Positions 39,512 to 48,263 of a DNA stretch of 64,000 nucleotides are shown one piece after another. The position numbers and the translations under genes are program-made. The notes beneath the pieces are model-generated. The model did not search any database. It had not been told where the DNA came from and was given only the letters and a program-made list of their open reading frames with translations. The number at the start of each line of letters is the position of its first letter. The first letter of the stretch is position 1. Source of the DNA: Rhodospirillales bacterium (GTDB lineage Bacteria > Pseudomonadota > Alphaproteobacteria > Rhodospirillales > Shumkoniaceae); contig JACZKS010000166.1 in NCBI GenBank assembly GCA_014859895.1, forward strand, positions 1 through 64,000. The letters run 5' to 3'.

Positions 39512-39883
39512 TCAGGGGCGCTTCACCAGGGTGTCGACCAAGGCGATCAGTTCCTGCTTCTTGAAGGGCTTGGCCAGCACGGCGTCGGCGCCGAACTGCT
39601 TGGCCAACTCAAGGTAGTGGAACTGGCCGACGGGGCCGCCGCCCGAAATGGCGATGACGCGCAGATCGGGCTGCATCTGCTTGGCCTCGGCGATGGTTTC
39701 CATGCCCTCCTTGCGGGGCATGACGATGTCGGTGATCATCAGGTCGAAGGCGCAGCTTTGAAGCTGGGTGATGCCTTCAACGCCGTCGGCCGCTTCCTTT
39801 ACGCTATGACCCGCGTCCTCGAGCATCTGGCGGACCGAGAAGCGCACCAAGTCTTCGTCGTCGACGACTAGAATGCTGGCCAT
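39512..39883 (-). CDS. CheY-like single-domain response regulator
   Basis: A 123-residue receiver domain: acidic pair DDED after LVV, phosphoacceptor Asp in FDLMITDIVMP (about residue 53), the Thr/Ser position in AISGGG, and Lys in LAKPFKK. No output domain follows, so it probably works by protein interaction or in a phosphorelay. It is the last of three receiver genes on this strand, and no kinase gene is in the window. Confidence 0.92.
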   Translation of the reverse strand: MASILVVDDEDLVRFSVRQMLEDAGHSVKEAADGVEGITQLQSCAFDLMITDIVMPRKEGMETIAEAKQMQPDLRVIAISGGGPVGQFHYLELAKQFGADAVLAKPFKKQELIALVDTLVKRP

Positions 39884-39968
39884 GGGCGTTCGCCTTTTCC
39901 TCGATGCCGTGGCGTCCCTTCAGGACTACCGAAAATAAGGGCCGATGGAAAGGCGCGAGATTCGGAAA

Positions 39969-40370
39969 TCAGAACTCGGTCTCGGACGTCGCCGGTTCCT
40001 CGCGGCCCAGGGCCTTGTGGATGAGCTTCACCAGGACCCGGTCGTCCAACGGCTTTTCCAGGAAATCCATCGCTCCCGCGTGCTTGGCCTTGAGCGCCAT
40101 CTGCCGGTCGCTGTGGCCGGTGATGATGATGACCGGAAGGTCGATGGAACGCGCCGCCAGTTCCCGTTGCAACTCCAGCCCGGTCATGCCGGGCATGCGG
40201 ACGTCGACGACCAGGCACCCGGGATGGCTGGGTTCGAACGCTTCGAGGAATTCGTGGGCCGAGGCGAAGGTGCGGATGGCGAAGTCGTCGCCGGCGAGCA
40301 GCCATTCCAGCGAGTGGCGAACGGCGCTGTCGTCATCCACGATATAGACGGTAGGCCCTGCTGGTGACAC
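39969..40370 (-). CDS. FixJ-like receiver without output domain
   Basis: A 133-residue receiver similar to the N-terminal half of the adjacent FixJ-type regulator: TVYIVDDDSAVRHSLEWLL, VVDVRMPGMTGLELQ (phospho-Asp), ITGHSD and EKPLDD. It ends soon after the last receiver helix with no HTH. The chosen start is GTG at 40370 with GGAAAG upstream. An ATG at 40484 would add 38 residues, but those codons have low third-position GC, unlike the gene itself, which suggests non-coding sequence. Confidence 0.82.
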   Translation of the reverse strand: MSPAGPTVYIVDDDSAVRHSLEWLLAGDDFAIRTFASAHEFLEAFEPSHPGCLVVDVRMPGMTGLELQRELAARSIDLPVIIITGHSDRQMALKAKHAGAMDFLEKPLDDRVLVKLIHKALGREEPATSETEF

Positions 40371-40491
40371 GGAGGAACCGCTTTCCAAAAGTTTCCCCAA
40401 AGACTCGCCGAGTGAAATCGTCGAGAAGTTTCCCACCGCCACTATGAAAGGCACAGGGTATCCGGGAAACTTGGGAAAAACCATGGCAATA

Positions 40492-41118
40492 TTAGGGATT
40501 CCCCTTACCGGCCTCCAGCAAGGTCGCCATCTTGATGAGGTCGGCCAGCGAGCCGGCCCGGGTCTTTTCCATGACCTTGGCGCGATGGGCCTCAACCGTC
40601 TTCTCGCTCAGTCCCAAGTGATAAGCGATGCGCTTGTTGGGCTCGCCGGCGACGATCTGTTCGAGGACCTGCCGTTCCCGGGGGGACAGCAGATCGAAAC
40701 GCTCGCGGATCTCGTCGTATTCCAGGCGCACCCGGACCATCGTCTGGTTTTCCTCGATGGCCTTCTGGACAAGGTCGAGAAGGGACTGGTCGTTGAACGG
40801 TTTTTCGATGAAGTCGAAGGCGCCGGCCTTCATCGCCCGCACGGCCATCTGCACGTCGCTGTGGCCGGTGATGATGATGACCGGCAACGTGGTCGAGCGG
40901 GCCGTCAGCTCCTCCTGCAATTCCAGGCCGCTCATGCCCGGCATGCGGACGTCGACCAGAACGCAGCCGAGTTGGTCGGGCCGGTAGGCGGCAAGGAAAT
41001 CGGGGGCGGAGGCGAAAGTCTCGACCTTGAGATCGACCGACGATAGCAGCCAGCGCAGCGAGTCGCGCACGGCGGGATCATCGTCGACGACATAGACGAT
41101 CGGTTCGGGCATGACCAT
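40492..41118 (-). CDS. FixJ-family response regulator (receiver plus LuxR-type HTH)
   Basis: A 208-residue transcription factor. The receiver has IVYVVDDDPAVRDSLRWLL, VLVDVRMPGMSG (phospho-Asp about residue 55), ITGHSD and EKPFND. The GerE/LuxR HTH follows (LLSPRERQVLEQIVAGEPNKRIAYHLGLSEKTVEAHRAKVM). FixJ proteins control microaerobic respiration genes with FixL, but no FixL gene is near. Its position next to the Sco and cbb3 assembly genes makes respiratory control plausible; this is inference. Confidence 0.93.
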   Translation of the reverse strand: MVMPEPIVYVVDDDPAVRDSLRWLLSSVDLKVETFASAPDFLAAYRPDQLGCVLVDVRMPGMSGLELQEELTARSTTLPVIIITGHSDVQMAVRAMKAGAFDFIEKPFNDQSLLDLVQKAIEENQTMVRVRLEYDEIRERFDLLSPRERQVLEQIVAGEPNKRIAYHLGLSEKTVEAHRAKVMEKTRAGSLADLIKMATLLEAGKGNP

Positions 41119-41233
41119 GGCGACGGCTTCTTATCCCTAAGAATAATCGCGGCCGGCCCTGGTGCCGCACCTGAAGGCTGGCCGAAGGATAAACGCCTGT
41201 CTCTGTTTTCGCAAGGTTGGCACGACTCGCGGT

Positions 41234-41839
41234 TCAAAGCAGCTTGGCGATTCGCTCGGCCATATCCTTGGCCGAAACGCCATGGGGGAAGTGGGTCAGG
41301 AACTTGCCGTCCCGCCCCATCATGTAGGTATAGGCGCTGTGATCCACCAGGTAGTCCTCGGGATCGTTGGGGTTCTGGGAGGCCTTGGCGAAATAGACGC
41401 GATAGGCGCGGGCGGCCGCCGTCACCTGTTCGATAGTGCCGGTCAGTCCGACGATTTGCGGATGGAAGACCCTGGCGTATTCGCCGACGTTCTCCGGGCG
41501 GTCGCGCTCGGGATCGACGGTGATGAACAGGACCGCGATGTCGTGGCCCTTGTTGCCCAGCAGGTCGAGGGCCTCGGCGATGGTCGTGAGCGTCGTCGGG
41601 CAGACGTCCGGACAGTAGGTGTAGCCGAAATAGACGATCAGCGGCTGGCCCCGGAAGTCGGCCTCGGTGACGGTGCGGCCCCCCTCGTCGATCAAGGTGA
41701 ACGGGCCGCCGATGGCGGCGACTCCGCTTTCCGGCGCGCCGGCGATCATGCCCCAATAGTGCCGGCCGGCCAGTCCGGCGACGGCAATGACGGCGATGAC
41801 GGCGAGCACGGCCCCGATCCGGGTGAGCGGTGTCTTCAT
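41234..41839 (-). CDS. SCO1/SenC copper-delivery protein
   Basis: A 201-residue membrane-anchored thioredoxin-fold protein. The N-terminal anchor covers about residues 7-25. The copper site CxxxC is in YFGYTYCPDVCPTT, and the distal His is in LVDHSAYTYMM. Sco proteins deliver copper to oxidase CuA or, in cbb3-containing bacteria, help CuB assembly. A TTG further upstream is in frame, but the ATG at 41839 follows GGGAGA. It lies 34 bp downstream of the DsbD_2-type gene of the cco assembly cluster. Confidence 0.94.
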   Translation of the reverse strand: MKTPLTRIGAVLAVIAVIAVAGLAGRHYWGMIAGAPESGVAAIGGPFTLIDEGGRTVTEADFRGQPLIVYFGYTYCPDVCPTTLTTIAEALDLLGNKGHDIAVLFITVDPERDRPENVGEYARVFHPQIVGLTGTIEQVTAAARAYRVYFAKASQNPNDPEDYLVDHSAYTYMMGRDGKFLTHFPHGVSAKDMAERIAKLL

Positions 41840-41873
41840 CGAGCTCTTATCTCCCAAGGTTGCGGTCGTTCGA

Positions 41874-42644
41874 TTACGCGGCGGCCCGCCAGGCCATGAA
41901 GGCCAGAAGCGCCGCGTTGAGGGTCATCAGCGCCGGCGTCGCGCGGACCATCAGCGGTTGCCAGCGGCGCCCGATCACGTGCCCGGCGAAGCCGACCACC
42001 AGCAGGGCCGGCACCGTTCCCAGCGCAAAGGCGCCCATAGCCACGGCCCCGCCCAGTGCGGTGCCGCTTGACGCCGCCGCCGTCAGCGCCCCGTACAGCA
42101 GACCGCACGGCAGGAATCCAAGCGCCAATCCCAGGCCATAGCCGCGCACACCGACGGGGCGCTCGAACAGCGGCCTGACCCGCCGGCCCAGGTGGCGCGA
42201 CCACCATCCTTCGCCACCGGCCGAGGAACCCGGCAGCAGCGAGGCCAGCCGGCGGATGCCATAACCCAGAAACAGCGCCGCGGCCAGGGCCAGCAGGACA
42301 GCCGACAGCCATTTGAGTTCGGCTGCCGTCATCAGGCTACCGGCCAGCGCGGCGGCGAGCGCGCCCAACACGACGTAGGTGGTCAGCCGTCCCAGATGGT
42401 AGGGGACCAGTGCCGCGCCGGCAAGCCGGTGGAACTGGCGCATGTCGGCGGCCGGAACCGCCTCCAGGCGGGCCACCGACTGGGCCAGCACGAAGGGGCC
42501 GCACATGGCGATGCAATGGCCGGCGCCACCGGCCAGTCCGGCGATGAACAGGCTGCCCAAGAGCGCGCCCTGATCCTCGATGACGGCGCGGCAATGGCCG
42601 AGGCCGGTGCCCAGGAAATCCACAAACGGGGCGAACGTATCCAT
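41874..42644 (-). CDS. TauE/SafE- or DsbD_2-type membrane protein next to ccoS
   Basis: A 256-residue multipass membrane protein with about six hydrophobic segments. Conserved features are GLAGGAGHCIAMCGPFVLA near residues 35-53 (paired His and Cys in a helix) and ALGFLPCGLLYGAL near residue 175. This fits the UreH-like/DsbD_2 group usually labelled sulfite exporter TauE/SafE. Members of this group next to ccoGHIS are thought to support copper handling or cbb3 maturation; this is inference from position. It begins 9 bp after ccoS ends. Confidence 0.85.
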   Translation of the reverse strand: MDTFAPFVDFLGTGLGHCRAVIEDQGALLGSLFIAGLAGGAGHCIAMCGPFVLAQSVARLEAVPAADMRQFHRLAGAALVPYHLGRLTTYVVLGALAAALAGSLMTAAELKWLSAVLLALAAALFLGYGIRRLASLLPGSSAGGEGWWSRHLGRRVRPLFERPVGVRGYGLGLALGFLPCGLLYGALTAAASSGTALGGAVAMGAFALGTVPALLVVGFAGHVIGRRWQPLMVRATPALMTLNAALLAFMAWRAAA

Positions 42645-42653
42645 CCCCCTCTC

Positions 42654-42854
42654 CTATTTCTCCGGTCCTGAGGGACCTTCGGGAGCGGGCTCGGCCTTTT
42701 TCGCCGGTTGAGGCGGATCGTCGTCGAAAAGGATGCGATTAGCCGCCCCGTCCAGGTCGTCGAACTGGCCGGACCGCTGGGCCCACAGGAAGGCCACCAG
42801 GGCCAGCAGCCCGAACGCCAGCGAAACGGGAATCAGGATCAGCAGCGTGCTCAC
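42654..42854 (-). CDS. ccoS: cbb3 oxidase maturation protein CcoS
   Basis: A 66-residue single-pass protein: hydrophobic residues 3-25, then FLWAQRSGQFDDLDGAANRILFDDD, the signature of CcoS/FixS. The tail is Pro/Glu-rich. CcoS is needed for cofactor insertion into the CcoN subunit. The start overlaps the end of ccoI by four bases. Confidence 0.96.
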   Translation of the reverse strand: MSTLLILIPVSLAFGLLALVAFLWAQRSGQFDDLDGAANRILFDDDPPQPAKKAEPAPEGPSGPEK

Positions 42855-45199
42855 AGGGCTCTCCCACGGTTGAGCCGCAAGGCATTGGCGATCACCGCTA
42901 CCGACGAGGCCGACATCGCCACGGCGGCGATGAGCGGCGTCACCCAGCCGGCAACGGCGAGCGGCACCGTCAGCACATTATAGCCGAAGGCCAGGGCGAA
43001 GTTCTGGTAAACCACGCGCTGCGATCGTCTCGCCATGCCGAGGATCTCGCCGACCGGCTCCAGTCGGTCGCCCTGGAAGACGGCATCGGCGGCGGTCTGG
43101 GCGACATCGGCGGCCGAGGAGGGCGAGATCGACACATGGGCCGCGGCCAGGGCCGGGGCGTCGTTCAGGCCGTCTCCCACCATCAGCACTGTATGGCCCG
43201 CCGCCGCCAGATCGGCCAGCCGCGCGGTCTTCCCGGCCGGCGTGCAGTCGGCCCGCCAGCGATCGATGCCGATGGCCGAGGCAACGGCGGCCACCGCTGC
43301 CGGGCGGTCGCCGGAAAGAATCTCCAAGGCGTGGCCCCTTTCCCGTAGGGCGGCGATAACCTCGCCTGCGTCGGCGCGCGGGTGGTCGGCGAAGGCGAAG
43401 CGGACGGGGGCTGTGCCGGGGCGGGCCAGCCACATCTCGGGCCGGCCGTCCTCGGGCGCCGAGGTATCGCCGCACCAGTCGCGGCCACCCAGGCATATCT
43501 CGCCGGCGGGGATGGTCTGGGCCAGCCCTCGCCCGGCCACTTCGCGCACGCCCGGCGCCGGCGCCACCCCTGGCACCGCAGCGCTAAGCGCGCGGGCCAG
43601 CGGATGGCGACTCGCCGCCGCCAGCGAGGCGGCGAGGCGGACGTCCTCCGGCGCGATGGCCTCGAGGCCGACTGGCGTCATCCGTCCTTCGGTGAGCGTG
43701 CCGGTCTTGTCGAAGACGACGGTGTCGACGGCGGCCAGGCGCTCCAGCGCGGTGCCGGACTTTACCAGAATACCCCGGCGCAATAGCCGGCCGGAAGTGA
43801 TGACCTGCACCACCGGCACCGCCAACCCGAGGGCGCACGGACAGGTGACGATGAGCACGGCGATGGCGGTGATCAGGGCGTCGCGCCACGGGGCGCTACC
43901 CACGGTCAGCCAGCCCAGGAAGGTGAGGGCGGCCAGCGTGTGGACGGTCGGCGCGTACCATCGGGCGACGCGGTCGGCCAGCGCCACATAGCGGGCCCGG
44001 CCCTGCTCGGCGACCTCGACCAGGCGGACGATTTCGGCCAGCAGGGTGCTTTCGCCGACGGCGCTCACCTCCAGGATCAGCGGCGCCGTCAGATTGAGGG
44101 TCCCGGCGAACACCGGACTGCCCGGCGCCACCGCCGCCGGCAGGCTCTCGCCGTTGATCAGGCTGGCATCGACCTCTCCGGCGCCTTCGACGACGCGGCC
44201 GTCCACCGCGATGCGCTCGCCGGCGGCGATGAGAACCCGCGAGCCGAGCGCCACCTGGGACGGCGATACCACGTGCCTCGCGCCCGAGGAGTCGATGACG
44301 GTGACGGCGGTGGCACCCAGCGCCAGCAGGTGCTCGGCGGCCGAGCGAGCCTTGCCCCGGGCCCGCTGGTCGAGATAGCGCCCGATCAGCAGAAAGAACA
44401 GCAGCGTCACCGCCGAATCGAAATAGGCGTGCTCGCGCCCGCCGATGGTGTCGGCCAGACTCATGCCGGAAGCCAGCACGACGGCCAGCGAGATGGGCAC
44501 GTCCATGTTGGTGCGCCCGGCCTTGAGCGCGGTCAGGGCGGAGCGGAAGAAGGGGAGCCCGGCATAGGCGATGGCGGGCAGGGCGATGAGCGCCGACAGC
44601 CAGTGCAGGAGATCGCGGGTGGCCGGCCCCATGCCTTGGAAGTGCCCTGCCCACACCGACACCGACAGCAGCATGACGTTGCCGGCGGCGAAACCGGCCA
44701 CCGCCAGGGCGCGCAGCAGTTCGCGCTCGCGCTGGCGGCTTTCGGCGTCGAGGAGGCGGGGATCGAACGGCATCAGCCGATAGCCCAGTTGGCTGACTGG
44801 CGCGATCAGGGAATCCGCCACTTCCATTCCGCCCCGCCAAGTGAGCACGAGGCGCCGCGTCGTCATGTTGACCCGGGCCGAGGTTACCCCCGGCTGGGTG
44901 GCCAGAACCGATTCGATCAGCCATACGCAGGCGGCGCAGTGCAGGCCTTCGACCATCAGATGGAGGACGCTGGCCCCGTCTTCGCCCATATGGGCGTGGC
45001 GGGCGTAATCGACCGGCGGGCCGGCGGCGTCGGGGCGCAGCGGGCGGGTGGCCGGATCGAGGGTGCGCCGCTCGTAATAGCGCGCCAGACCGAGTCCGGA
45101 AACCAGATGGAAGGCGGCCTCGCAGCCGGCGCAACAGAAACCGGCCGGCGCACCTTCTCCCCCGGCGATCTCCGCTCCGCAATGCCGGCAGGACGTCAT
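42851..45199 (-). CDS. ccoI: CcoI/FixI copper-exporting P1B-type ATPase
   Basis: A 782-residue P-type ATPase that supplies copper for cbb3 oxidase. The N-terminus has two Cys pairs (TSCRHCGAE and FCCAGCE), then a heavy-metal domain with GLHCAACVW. The membrane motif CPCALGLAVP is the Cu(I) site. DKTGTLTEG carries the phosphorylated Asp, and GDGLNDAPAL closes the P domain. The frame is open upstream to 45337; the ATG at 45199 starts the Cys-rich N-terminus and lies 22 bp after ccoH. It is the third gene of ccoGHIS. Confidence 0.97.
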   Translation of the reverse strand: MTSCRHCGAEIAGGEGAPAGFCCAGCEAAFHLVSGLGLARYYERRTLDPATRPLRPDAAGPPVDYARHAHMGEDGASVLHLMVEGLHCAACVWLIESVLATQPGVTSARVNMTTRRLVLTWRGGMEVADSLIAPVSQLGYRLMPFDPRLLDAESRQRERELLRALAVAGFAAGNVMLLSVSVWAGHFQGMGPATRDLLHWLSALIALPAIAYAGLPFFRSALTALKAGRTNMDVPISLAVVLASGMSLADTIGGREHAYFDSAVTLLFFLLIGRYLDQRARGKARSAAEHLLALGATAVTVIDSSGARHVVSPSQVALGSRVLIAAGERIAVDGRVVEGAGEVDASLINGESLPAAVAPGSPVFAGTLNLTAPLILEVSAVGESTLLAEIVRLVEVAEQGRARYVALADRVARWYAPTVHTLAALTFLGWLTVGSAPWRDALITAIAVLIVTCPCALGLAVPVVQVITSGRLLRRGILVKSGTALERLAAVDTVVFDKTGTLTEGRMTPVGLEAIAPEDVRLAASLAAASRHPLARALSAAVPGVAPAPGVREVAGRGLAQTIPAGEICLGGRDWCGDTSAPEDGRPEMWLARPGTAPVRFAFADHPRADAGEVIAALRERGHALEILSGDRPAAVAAVASAIGIDRWRADCTPAGKTARLADLAAAGHTVLMVGDGLNDAPALAAAHVSISPSSAADVAQTAADAVFQGDRLEPVGEILGMARRSQRVVYQNFALAFGYNVLTVPLAVAGWVTPLIAAVAMSASSVAVIANALRLNRGRAL

Positions 45200-45221
45200 C
45201 GGTCGGCCGGGGCGGGGCCGT

Positions 45222-45710
45222 TCATGGCAGGCGCACCCGGCGGCTTTCCTGGAAGACGGCGTCGCCCCGATAGGCGTGGATGCGCACTTCCCACTGTCCG
45301 GGCAGAGGGAAGACGACGGAGGCGCCATAAAGGCCATGGCCGGTGGAGGCCAGCGGCACTTCCTGATCGTACCCCTCGGCTGTCGGGCGGCGGATGACGG
45401 CGCGAATGTCGAGGTCGGTCAGCGGCCGGCCGTCGTGGTCGGTGAAGGCGGCCGAAATCCGCCCGCTGCGGGTGTCGGCGGTGACCTCGTCCAGCGAGAA
45501 GGTCAGCCGCCAGCCGCGTTCGGCCTGGGCCTGGGCGGCCGCCAGGTCGCGGTTGTAGGCCAGGCCCTTCTCGTAATGGCCTTCGGTTTCCAAGCCGGTC
45601 CAGCTGCCCAGCGCGAAGGCGACGAGGGCGCCGTTGACCACCACCACCACGCCCATGGCGGCGACAAAGATCCACGGATACCACCAGCCGTCGGCGCGGA
45701 CCTTGGCCAT
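45222..45710 (-). CDS. ccoH: cbb3 oxidase assembly protein CcoH/FixH
   Basis: A 162-residue protein with one N-terminal membrane segment (WIFVAAMGVVVVVNGALVAFAL) followed by a periplasmic FixH domain (SWTGLETEGHYEKGLAYNRDLA, the family hallmark) and a beta-rich end. CcoH stays attached to the oxidase during assembly. A GTG at 45713 is in frame; the ATG at 45710 overlaps the ccoG stop as TGATG, a typical coupled start. Confidence 0.94.
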   Translation of the reverse strand: MAKVRADGWWYPWIFVAAMGVVVVVNGALVAFALGSWTGLETEGHYEKGLAYNRDLAAAQAQAERGWRLTFSLDEVTADTRSGRISAAFTDHDGRPLTDLDIRAVIRRPTAEGYDQEVPLASTGHGLYGASVVFPLPGQWEVRIHAYRGDAVFQESRRVRLP

Positions 45711-47203
45711 CACGGAACTCCCGCCGCCGTCGAAGACACCGTCCCCGGCCCCGAGAAGGCGACCTCGTGGTTGTACGCCTGCCCGGTGGTCTGGTCCTTC
45801 AGCCGGAAGACCATGCCGGTGGAGCGGCCGTGCAGCTGGTCGGCCTCGACCCGCACCAGCACCCGGAAGGTGCCGATGTCGTCGGCCTTCACCGGCAGTT
45901 CGACCGCCTCGACCCAGTCGGCGGCGATGCCGACCACCTTCAGGCGGGCGCCCTCGATGCCGGCGAGATCGAGCCCGAAGGTCTTGGGCTGGCGCTCCAT
46001 GTTGAGGATCTTGTAGGTGAAGCCGTTGCTGATGGCGCCGTCCGACAGGCGTACGTAAAGGGGAGCCCGGTCGTGCAGGACGCTGACATCGACCCGGGCG
46101 CGGGTGGTGAGGGCCGCCGCCATCACCGCCGCCACCACCGAGAGGACGGCGACATAGGCCAGCGTCCGCGGCCTCACCAGCCGCAGGCGCCGCGGCAAGC
46201 CGGCGGCGCGGGCCGCCTGGTTGGCCATGGAATCATAGGTGATCAGGCCGCGCGGCAGCCCGAAGCGGTCCATCACTCCGCGGCAGGCGTCGACGCACAG
46301 CGCACAGCCGATGCAGGCCAGCTGCTGGCCCTTGCGGATGTCGACACCGGTCGGGCACACCTGATGGCACAGCCCGCAGTCGACGCAATGGCCCCGGCCC
46401 TCGAAGGAGATGCCGGGCTTGGCCTTGCCGCGCGGCTCGCCGCGCCAAGCCTCGTAGGTGACGATCAGCGAGTGCTCGTCGAACATGGCGCTCTGGAAAC
46501 GCGGCCACGGGCACATGTAGATGCACACCTGCTCGCGGGCCCAGCCGGCCAGCAGGTAGGTGGTCGCGGTGAACAGGCCGATGAAGAAATAAACCGTCGT
46601 CGACGCCTCGCCCGCGAAGATGCGGGACGTCACCGTGAAGGCGTCCTCGAAGTACAGAATCCAGGCGCCGCCGGTGGCCACCGAAATGAACAGCCAAACC
46701 CCGTGCTTGAGCCCCTTCTTGGCCGCCTTCGCCGCCGAAAGGGGCGCGGCGTCCAGGCGCATGCGGGCCGCACGGTCGCCCTCGATCAGCCGCTCGGCCC
46801 ATAGGAATAAGTCGGTCCATACCGTCTGTGGGCAGGTGAAGCCGCACCACACCCGGCCGGCCAGCGCGGTGACGAAGAAGAGCCCGATGGCGCCGAGAAT
46901 CAAGAGGCCGGTCAGGTAGTAGATCTCTTGCGGCCAGATCTCGATGGCGAAGAAGTAGGCGCGGCGCGCCGGCATGTCGATGAGCAGCGCCTGGTCGGGG
47001 GCGCCGGGGCCACGGTCCCAGCGCAGCCACGGCCCGATGTAGTAGAGGCCGAGAAGCACGCCCAGCACCGCCCACTTGAGGCGGCGGAAGGGACCCTTGA
47101 CGTTGCGCGAATAGACCCATTTATGGGCGGCGTAGAGCGGCTGCGCCTTTTCAGCCGGTTTCGCCGTCCTATCCCGCGAAGGAAGCGTTGCGGTTTCGGT
47201 CAT
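45710..47203 (-). CDS. ccoG: cbb3 oxidase accessory protein CcoG/FixG (polyferredoxin)
   Basis: A 497-residue membrane iron-sulfur protein. About five membrane segments include GRVWCGFTCPQTVWTDLF. Two [4Fe-4S] motifs, CVDCGLCHQVCPTGVD and CIGCALCVDACRG, lie in the middle. The C-terminal periplasmic Ig-like domain begins near residue 375. CcoG reduces Cu(II) for cbb3 assembly. The chosen ATG at 47203 has GGAAGA in front; a GTG two codons upstream is possible. It starts 26 bp after ccoP. Confidence 0.96.
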   Translation of the reverse strand: MTETATLPSRDRTAKPAEKAQPLYAAHKWVYSRNVKGPFRRLKWAVLGVLLGLYYIGPWLRWDRGPGAPDQALLIDMPARRAYFFAIEIWPQEIYYLTGLLILGAIGLFFVTALAGRVWCGFTCPQTVWTDLFLWAERLIEGDRAARMRLDAAPLSAAKAAKKGLKHGVWLFISVATGGAWILYFEDAFTVTSRIFAGEASTTVYFFIGLFTATTYLLAGWAREQVCIYMCPWPRFQSAMFDEHSLIVTYEAWRGEPRGKAKPGISFEGRGHCVDCGLCHQVCPTGVDIRKGQQLACIGCALCVDACRGVMDRFGLPRGLITYDSMANQAARAAGLPRRLRLVRPRTLAYVAVLSVVAAVMAAALTTRARVDVSVLHDRAPLYVRLSDGAISNGFTYKILNMERQPKTFGLDLAGIEGARLKVVGIAADWVEAVELPVKADDIGTFRVLVRVEADQLHGRSTGMVFRLKDQTTGQAYNHEVAFSGPGTVSSTAAGVP

Positions 47204-47229
47204 CTGCACATCTTCCGCCGCCGGGCGGC

Positions 47230-48087
47230 CTACTGGCCGCCGCCCAGCGAGTGGACGTAAATGGACACCTGCTTGATCGATACGTCGTTCAGCCGTCCGC
47301 TCCAGGCCGGCATCACGCCGTGCCGGGGGGCCGTGACCTGGGCGACGATGGCGGCCTTGCCGGCGCCGTAAAGCCAGATACCGTCGGTCAGGTTGGGGGC
47401 GCCCAGTTCGGCCATTCCCTTGCCGTCCTCGGCGTGGCAGGCGGCGCAGTTGTCGGCAAACAGCATGGCCCCCTCCTCGGTCGCCTTTGCCGTGCCCGAC
47501 AGCGACAGGACATAATCGGCGACGCTGGCGATCTCCTTGGGCGTCAGGGTCTCATCGGCGCCGAAGCGCGGCATTTCGGAGACGCGGGTTTCCTCGCTGC
47601 TTGAACGGATGCCGTGCTGGACCGTCGCGTAGATGGCCTCGATGCCGCCGCCCCACAACCAGTCGTCATCGGCCAGCACCGGGTAGCTCAGCGCGCCGGA
47701 ACCGGCGGCGCCGTGGCAGGGCTGGCAGTTGTCGGCGAAGATGGTCTTGCCGCCGGCCATGGCGAAGTCCAGGAGTTCGCGGTCAGCCACGATTTCCTCC
47801 ACCGGCGTGGTCGCGAACTTCTCCGCCCAGGCGGCGCGGCCGGCCGCAACCTGATCCATGGTTTCGGCGATCTCGGCCCGGGACGAATAGCCCAACATGC
47901 CCGTGGTGAAACTGCTGAAGGACGGCCACGCCGGGTAGAGCACGAAATAGCCGAAGGCCCACACGATGGTCGCATAGAAAGTGTAGAGCCACCACTTCGG
48001 CAGGGGGGTGTTCAGTTCCTTGATGCCGTCCCATTCGTGGCCGGTCGTTTCGGTACCGGTCAGGACGTCCGTTTCCCGATCCGCCAT
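47230..48087 (-). CDS. ccoP: cbb3 oxidase diheme subunit CcoP
   Basis: A 285-residue membrane-anchored cytochrome c. The N-terminus has WDGIKELNTPLPKWWLYTF and one main membrane segment. Two heme-binding motifs follow, CQPCH near residue 122 and CAACH near residue 216, each with a distal Met region (EMPRFG, VMPAWSG). CcoP passes electrons from soluble cytochrome c to CcoO. It is the last gene of ccoNOQP. Confidence 0.98.
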   Translation of the reverse strand: MADRETDVLTGTETTGHEWDGIKELNTPLPKWWLYTFYATIVWAFGYFVLYPAWPSFSSFTTGMLGYSSRAEIAETMDQVAAGRAAWAEKFATTPVEEIVADRELLDFAMAGGKTIFADNCQPCHGAAGSGALSYPVLADDDWLWGGGIEAIYATVQHGIRSSSEETRVSEMPRFGADETLTPKEIASVADYVLSLSGTAKATEEGAMLFADNCAACHAEDGKGMAELGAPNLTDGIWLYGAGKAAIVAQVTAPRHGVMPAWSGRLNDVSIKQVSIYVHSLGGGQ

Positions 48088-48090
48088 GGC

Positions 48091-48252
48091 TCAGCCTCCG
48101 TTCCTTCCATCCTTGAAGGGAATCTGCGCGTCTTCCTCGAAGCGCCGCTTGTTCTTGGGCCTCACGGCCCAGAACACGATGGCGCCGAACAGCAACACCA
48201 TCCACACCACCCACCATGGCCGGACGGCATCCCACAGGGCGACGATATCCAT
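48091..48252 (-). CDS. ccoQ: cbb3 oxidase subunit CcoQ
   Basis: A 53-residue single-pass protein: MDIVALWDAVRPWWVVWMVL, a hydrophobic stretch ending AIVFWAVRPKNKRRFEEDA, then IPFKDG. This is the usual CcoQ/FixQ pattern, which stabilises the oxidase. The frame extends far upstream into ccoO in another phase; the ATG at 48252 is the only sensible start. It is 3 bp from ccoP and 11 bp from ccoO. Confidence 0.95.
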   Translation of the reverse strand: MDIVALWDAVRPWWVVWMVLLFGAIVFWAVRPKNKRRFEEDAQIPFKDGRNGG

Positions 48253-48263
48253 GCCGCCCTCTC

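Noticed and set aside
40371..40595. Longer N-terminus for the receiver-only FixJ-like protein
   Set aside because: The codons upstream of the GTG have low GC at the third position, unlike the gene, and overlap the neighbouring gene's end.
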